Positions 61,101-64,000 of a stretch of 64,000 nucleotides of DNA are shown piece by piece; position 1 is the first letter of the stretch, and every line of letters begins with the position of its first letter. The DNA comes from Entonaema liquescens (Eukaryota > Ascomycota > Sordariomycetes > Xylariales > Xylariaceae), in NCBI GenBank assembly GCA_902805475.1, contig CADCSX010000008.1:1922001-1986000 (forward strand), in the 5' to 3' direction. The translations under genes were made by a program, and so were the position numbers. The notes beneath the pieces are model-generated. The model was not told where the DNA came from. It was given only the letters and a program-made list of their open reading frames with translations, and ran no database searches.

Positions 61101-61274
61101 AGGTACTCGACGAAACGTATGAACCACTTGCAGCCATGGGATTTGACATCCAACAGACATTCGATGAGATTACAAATTCTCCGGAAAACGTAAGTATCTA
61201 GTGTATGCCGCCCCAATCTTGATCTACGCTTGCTGATCTAGGAGATTTAAATGCAGTGGTCTGATTTAAGTTGA
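58169..61274 (+). CDS. GH3-GNAT fusion, Ngs1/Nag3-type GlcNAc sensor, apparent frameshift
   Basis: Fusion of a NagZ-like GH3 domain (about residues 18-450) and a GNAT acetyltransferase domain (about 600-750). Candida Ngs1 has this architecture, binds GlcNAc and acetylates histones at GlcNAc-inducible promoters; Trichoderma nag3 is the cluster homologue. Six exons: 58169-58218, 58313-58430, 58508-59773, 59823-61048, 61103-61189 and 61257-61274. Landmarks: GQMLIMGWDGTEVTPQI, VDQENGGVNSLFDEDY, CGKHFPSYGNIDFLGS and, in the GNAT part, VDPAKRNVSIGRSLHRRAM. The usual catalytic SDD is SEC here (Glu275). Exon 2 ends in the wrong phase for exon 3; one more A in the run 58418-58422 restores LTAKNLKSAEQT and a 921-aa protein. 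The last exons give SWVLDETYEPL and SPENWSDLS. Activity as hydrolase is doubtful; a sensor role is inferred. Confidence 0.88.
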
Positions 61275-62969
61275 ACCAACACTTGTTTTAGAATCGGTGT
61301 ATGTGGCTACCGATTTAAATGAACGAATAAACCCTTTACCGATCTGCCATTTTCATCTGCCACTCGCCACTTGTGGTACCCCTTTCTACCTAGAGAAAAA
61401 AAAAAAAAAAAAAAGTAGGTGGGGGTCCGGAGTTGTAATACGCTTTGTTCTAATCAGAGCTACGAAACATGCCTCTCTCCTGTGATTTTATATTCAAGGC
61501 GAGCGAGTTGGAGTTTTGGGGGCCTATGGATTGTCTTTTATCCAATCATGAATTGTTTCCTGAAGCTTTTCTAAATTCTAAAACACTTTTGATCGATTTG
61601 AATTTGAGCCCCATCCCCGTCCGCGGCCGTCTCTAATTAAAAATAGAAGCGCGCGCGGCGTAACTAGCTAGCTAGCTAGCTACCTACGTATGCATAGGCA
61701 TAGCCCTCCGGATTTCCCCCCCAAACTGAGATTTGATCTTCACGACGAATAGATGAGGAAGGATAACAAGACCGATAACCACTTCCTTGCACTACAACGC
61801 GATCGAGACCCAATATGTAAGAACGGACGTACATGCAAGAAAAAGCACCGAGGGTCTGGGTTGGAGGTAGGTAATTAATGACAGATGACAGATAAAGTCT
61901 TTCGGCAATGTGATGATATATCTCCCCAGGAGCCAGGGGGGTTAAGGCCCGTAAGGGGGAGGGGGGGGGGCCGGTCCTATCACCCCACCTAGGTTCTTCT
62001 TTTTAACTCGTTCCAGAAGGTAGAAATTATGTCTGTAGAATTAATGTTCATAGAGCTCCACTCTCCAAGACTGAGGAGAAACACCGATAACCCTTTAAGG
62101 GTTTAGCACGTTTAGTTAGCACGTTTAACACTATTCCATTCCCAACCATATCTAACCATACCTAACATTGGAGATCCCGAGAACCCCTATCAAAGCTCCA
62201 TTTAAGTATCATCCGGTCTATTACCCCAGAGCTTTTGCCCAGTACTACACCACGGGCTCCAAAAGGGCACCGAGGAATACCAAGGGCAGCAGGTACCAAG
62301 CCGCTTGTAAAAGCCGCTGCAGGCAACGTGCTTACGCTTGTGCTTGTACCTAATGGTTTCTATTGGATTGGTTGGATAACCTGTTTAATACCTGTTATAC
62401 CTCACGGGATAGAGAGAGCCTTGGGGAAGAAGAAGAAGAAGAAGAAGAAGAACAAGAAGAGCTCGGGTCCTGGGCTCCTCGGTTCTTGAACCTGGTTGTG
62501 AACAGACCAGCCACCTGCACTTACTGCACTTACTGCACTTGCTGCACTGCTGCACCGGCTACACCATACAACGGGATTCGCAGTATTTCCCATTTCTCCA
62601 CCCCCTTGGTTCTTGGCTCTTGGCTCTTGGCTCAGAGGCTTACCACCTAATTGAATGTTTCGCGCCTCCACCTTCGTTGCGCTCTCTCCATCGTAGATCA
62701 CAGTACACACTATTCTAACATCCTAACATCTTAACATCCTTAACATCCTTAACCGCAGCAATTTCTACTAGGTCGCTAATACACTTTTTTACTCATTAAT
62801 ATTGCGATCAACTCCACTTTGTTCCGCGACGGTGAATGTTAGCCCTCGTGCCCTCCCACTTTTAACGCCGTCCGAGTCGGTAAATCAAAGGTCTACGTCA
62901 GCCTCAACATAAGCACGAGCGTAAGCATAACCTCCGGCCGCGTTAGGGTGTTTAGCCCTTAACGATGCG
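61275..62969. other. intergenic, upstream of Ron1-like gene
   Basis: Contains a poly-A run (about 61395-61413), a G-rich stretch at about 61938-61972, a GCTA repeat near 61665-61681, a GAA microsatellite and TGCACTTAC repeats at about 62515-62550. The rightmost part is the likely leader and promoter of the Ron1-like gene. No other gene seen. Confidence 0.5.
62426..62452 (+). repeat. (GAA)9 microsatellite
   Basis: Nine perfect GAA units, with a further imperfect copy after a CAA. Confidence 0.95.
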
Positions 62970-64000
62970 ATGGCAACTTTCAACTCCATGCCGGCGCTGC
63001 AGTCAGGCGCCAGCCCAGGAGACGCCGCCATGGGATTAAATGCTATGTCGGGATCCGGTCTAGGCATCGAGACTTTCGAACCTGATCTTAACTTTGATGA
63101 GTCGATGCTGTAAGTCAAAAGCCTCGCGGTGCAATCTCACCGCTGCCGCGATGACAATGTTTCGTACGGGCAGTGGTGGTTATAAATGCGGCATATAAGT
63201 AATTCGTGTAAGTAACAGTGCTGAGATTCAAGTAACTAGTGAAAACGTCAATGGCAATTTACCTCCTTTACCCTTTACTCCCTCTTACGACTTCGAAACC
63301 TTCTCTACGACGTTCGAAGATCCATTCAATTACACAAAACCATACGAGGCTGCGCCGCATACCGAAGAATTCCATGACGAAGGCTCCTCTCCGCAGCAGC
63401 CAGACGACAAGCTGCTTAGCTTCTCCGCGACGGCCGCGAAAGCCACCCCCTTAGATGATGCATTAGGCGCATATTCCGAAGTTTCCATGTCGGCGGAGCT
63501 ATATGGCATGTTTTTTGTTGCCGAAGACGTATTCGGCGGCGAGTCGAGCGGTCGGCCACTAGAGTTGACGTGTTATAGAAGGAATTTATGGCAATGTTCT
63601 GGACAGGTAACTATGCCGCGCCACTGCACGCAGGTCGTAAACGAACAAGGCCGTGCTATACCTATTATAGAATTCTTTGCTTCGATATCTGCCAAGGAGA
63701 GCATCGAGGGCAAGTCCACCGAAATTATTTCCATCCCCTGGAAAAGTAGCAATCCTGCGCTGGGCGAAGGGCAAGAAACCAAAGTGGCTAGCGCTCCCCC
63801 GAAAATCGCTCTCGACCTTACCGGCGGCCAGGAAGTTGACGGTCATCGAGTCAGCATACCGGTGTCCTGGAAGCGGTTACAATTCAAGAGCGCAACGGCA
63901 AACAATGGCCGTCGGAAAGGACTACAACAGCATTACGTGGTGCAGATTAGCCTACTGGGGAAGATGAAGACAGGCGGCGAACTTATGAAGATTGCAGAAA
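62970..64000 (+). CDS. Ndt80/PhoG-domain transcription factor, Ron1 type (3' partial)
   Basis: DNA-binding regulator with an Ig-fold Ndt80 domain. In Candida and Trichoderma, Ron1 activates GlcNAc catabolic genes. Exon 1 is 62970-63109 (MATFNSMPALQSG to FDESM), a 130-nt intron follows (GTAAGT...ACTAG), and exon 2 runs from 63240 past the window end with no stop. The residues joined across the intron are ESMLENVNGNLPPLP. The Ndt80 domain starts near residue 150: ELTCYRRNLWQCSGQV, IPWKSSNPALG, PVSWKRLQF, TANNGRRKGLQQHYVVQISL. NGRRK is the characteristic DNA-contact segment of the family. An upstream ATG at 62965 is out of frame and was rejected. The first 150 residues are acidic and Pro/Ser-rich. 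Its place beside the deacetylase and the Ngs1-like gene supports Ron1 over meiotic Ndt80. Confidence 0.9.

Noticed and set aside
61049..61102. A 28-nt intron starting at GTATGA near 61075 in the Ngs1-like gene
   Set aside because: Too short and leaves the wrong phase. The 54-nt intron 61049-61102 (GTAAGC...TCTAG) keeps phase and gives SWVLDETYEPL.

Overview
The window is nuclear DNA of a filamentous ascomycete, most likely a Sordariomycete. The evidence is short (45-130 nt) GT-AG introns with CTAAC/CTGAC-type branch sites, proteins that match Pezizomycotina families, and extremely AT-rich blocks of the kind left by repeat-induced point mutation (RIP). I assign twelve protein-coding loci. Exon borders were worked out by hand from splice signals, reading phase and protein-family continuity, so they are models, not transcript evidence.

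Layout. 1-2865 is an AT-only block. 3465-4897 (-) is an isopenicillin-N-synthase-like 2OG-Fe(II) oxygenase. 5536-7737 (-) is a Mam3/CNNM-type membrane protein. 8427-9184 is a RIP-decayed Tc1/mariner-like element with inverted ends and a TA duplication. 9350-10612 (-) is 3-carboxy-cis,cis-muconate cyclase, divergent from an intradiol ring-cleavage dioxygenase at 11973-13059 (+); together they form an aromatic-catabolism pair. 13632-14999 (-) is a secreted protein of repeated cysteine modules interrupted by an in-frame TAG. 17729-20540 (+) is a Kha1-type K+/H+ antiporter with an apparent 2-nt frameshift. 20541-36539 is a 16-kb stretch with no gene I can defend. 36540-37501 (+) is a bZIP factor, 39161-39868 (+) a CIA30-domain protein, 43488-46653 (-) a sterol-regulatory bHLH factor (SrbA/Sre1 type), 48911-50455 (-) a conserved single-pass membrane protein, and 51874-54982 (+) an Srs2-type helicase.

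The most coherent system is at the right end (55265-64000): GlcNAc-6-phosphate deacetylase (-), an Ngs1/Nag3-type GH3-GNAT fusion (+), and a Ron1/Ndt80-like transcription factor (+, cut by the window end). This is the core of the fungal N-acetylglucosamine catabolic cluster: a sugar sensor, a DNA-binding regulator and a catabolic enzyme side by side. The GH3 part of the sensor has lost the usual nucleophile Asp, which fits a sensor rather than a hydrolase.

Three genes (antiporter, deacetylase, Ngs1-like) each need one or two extra bases in a short mono- or dinucleotide run to be intact. The shared pattern suggests consensus error in the assembly, although real mutation cannot be excluded from sequence alone.
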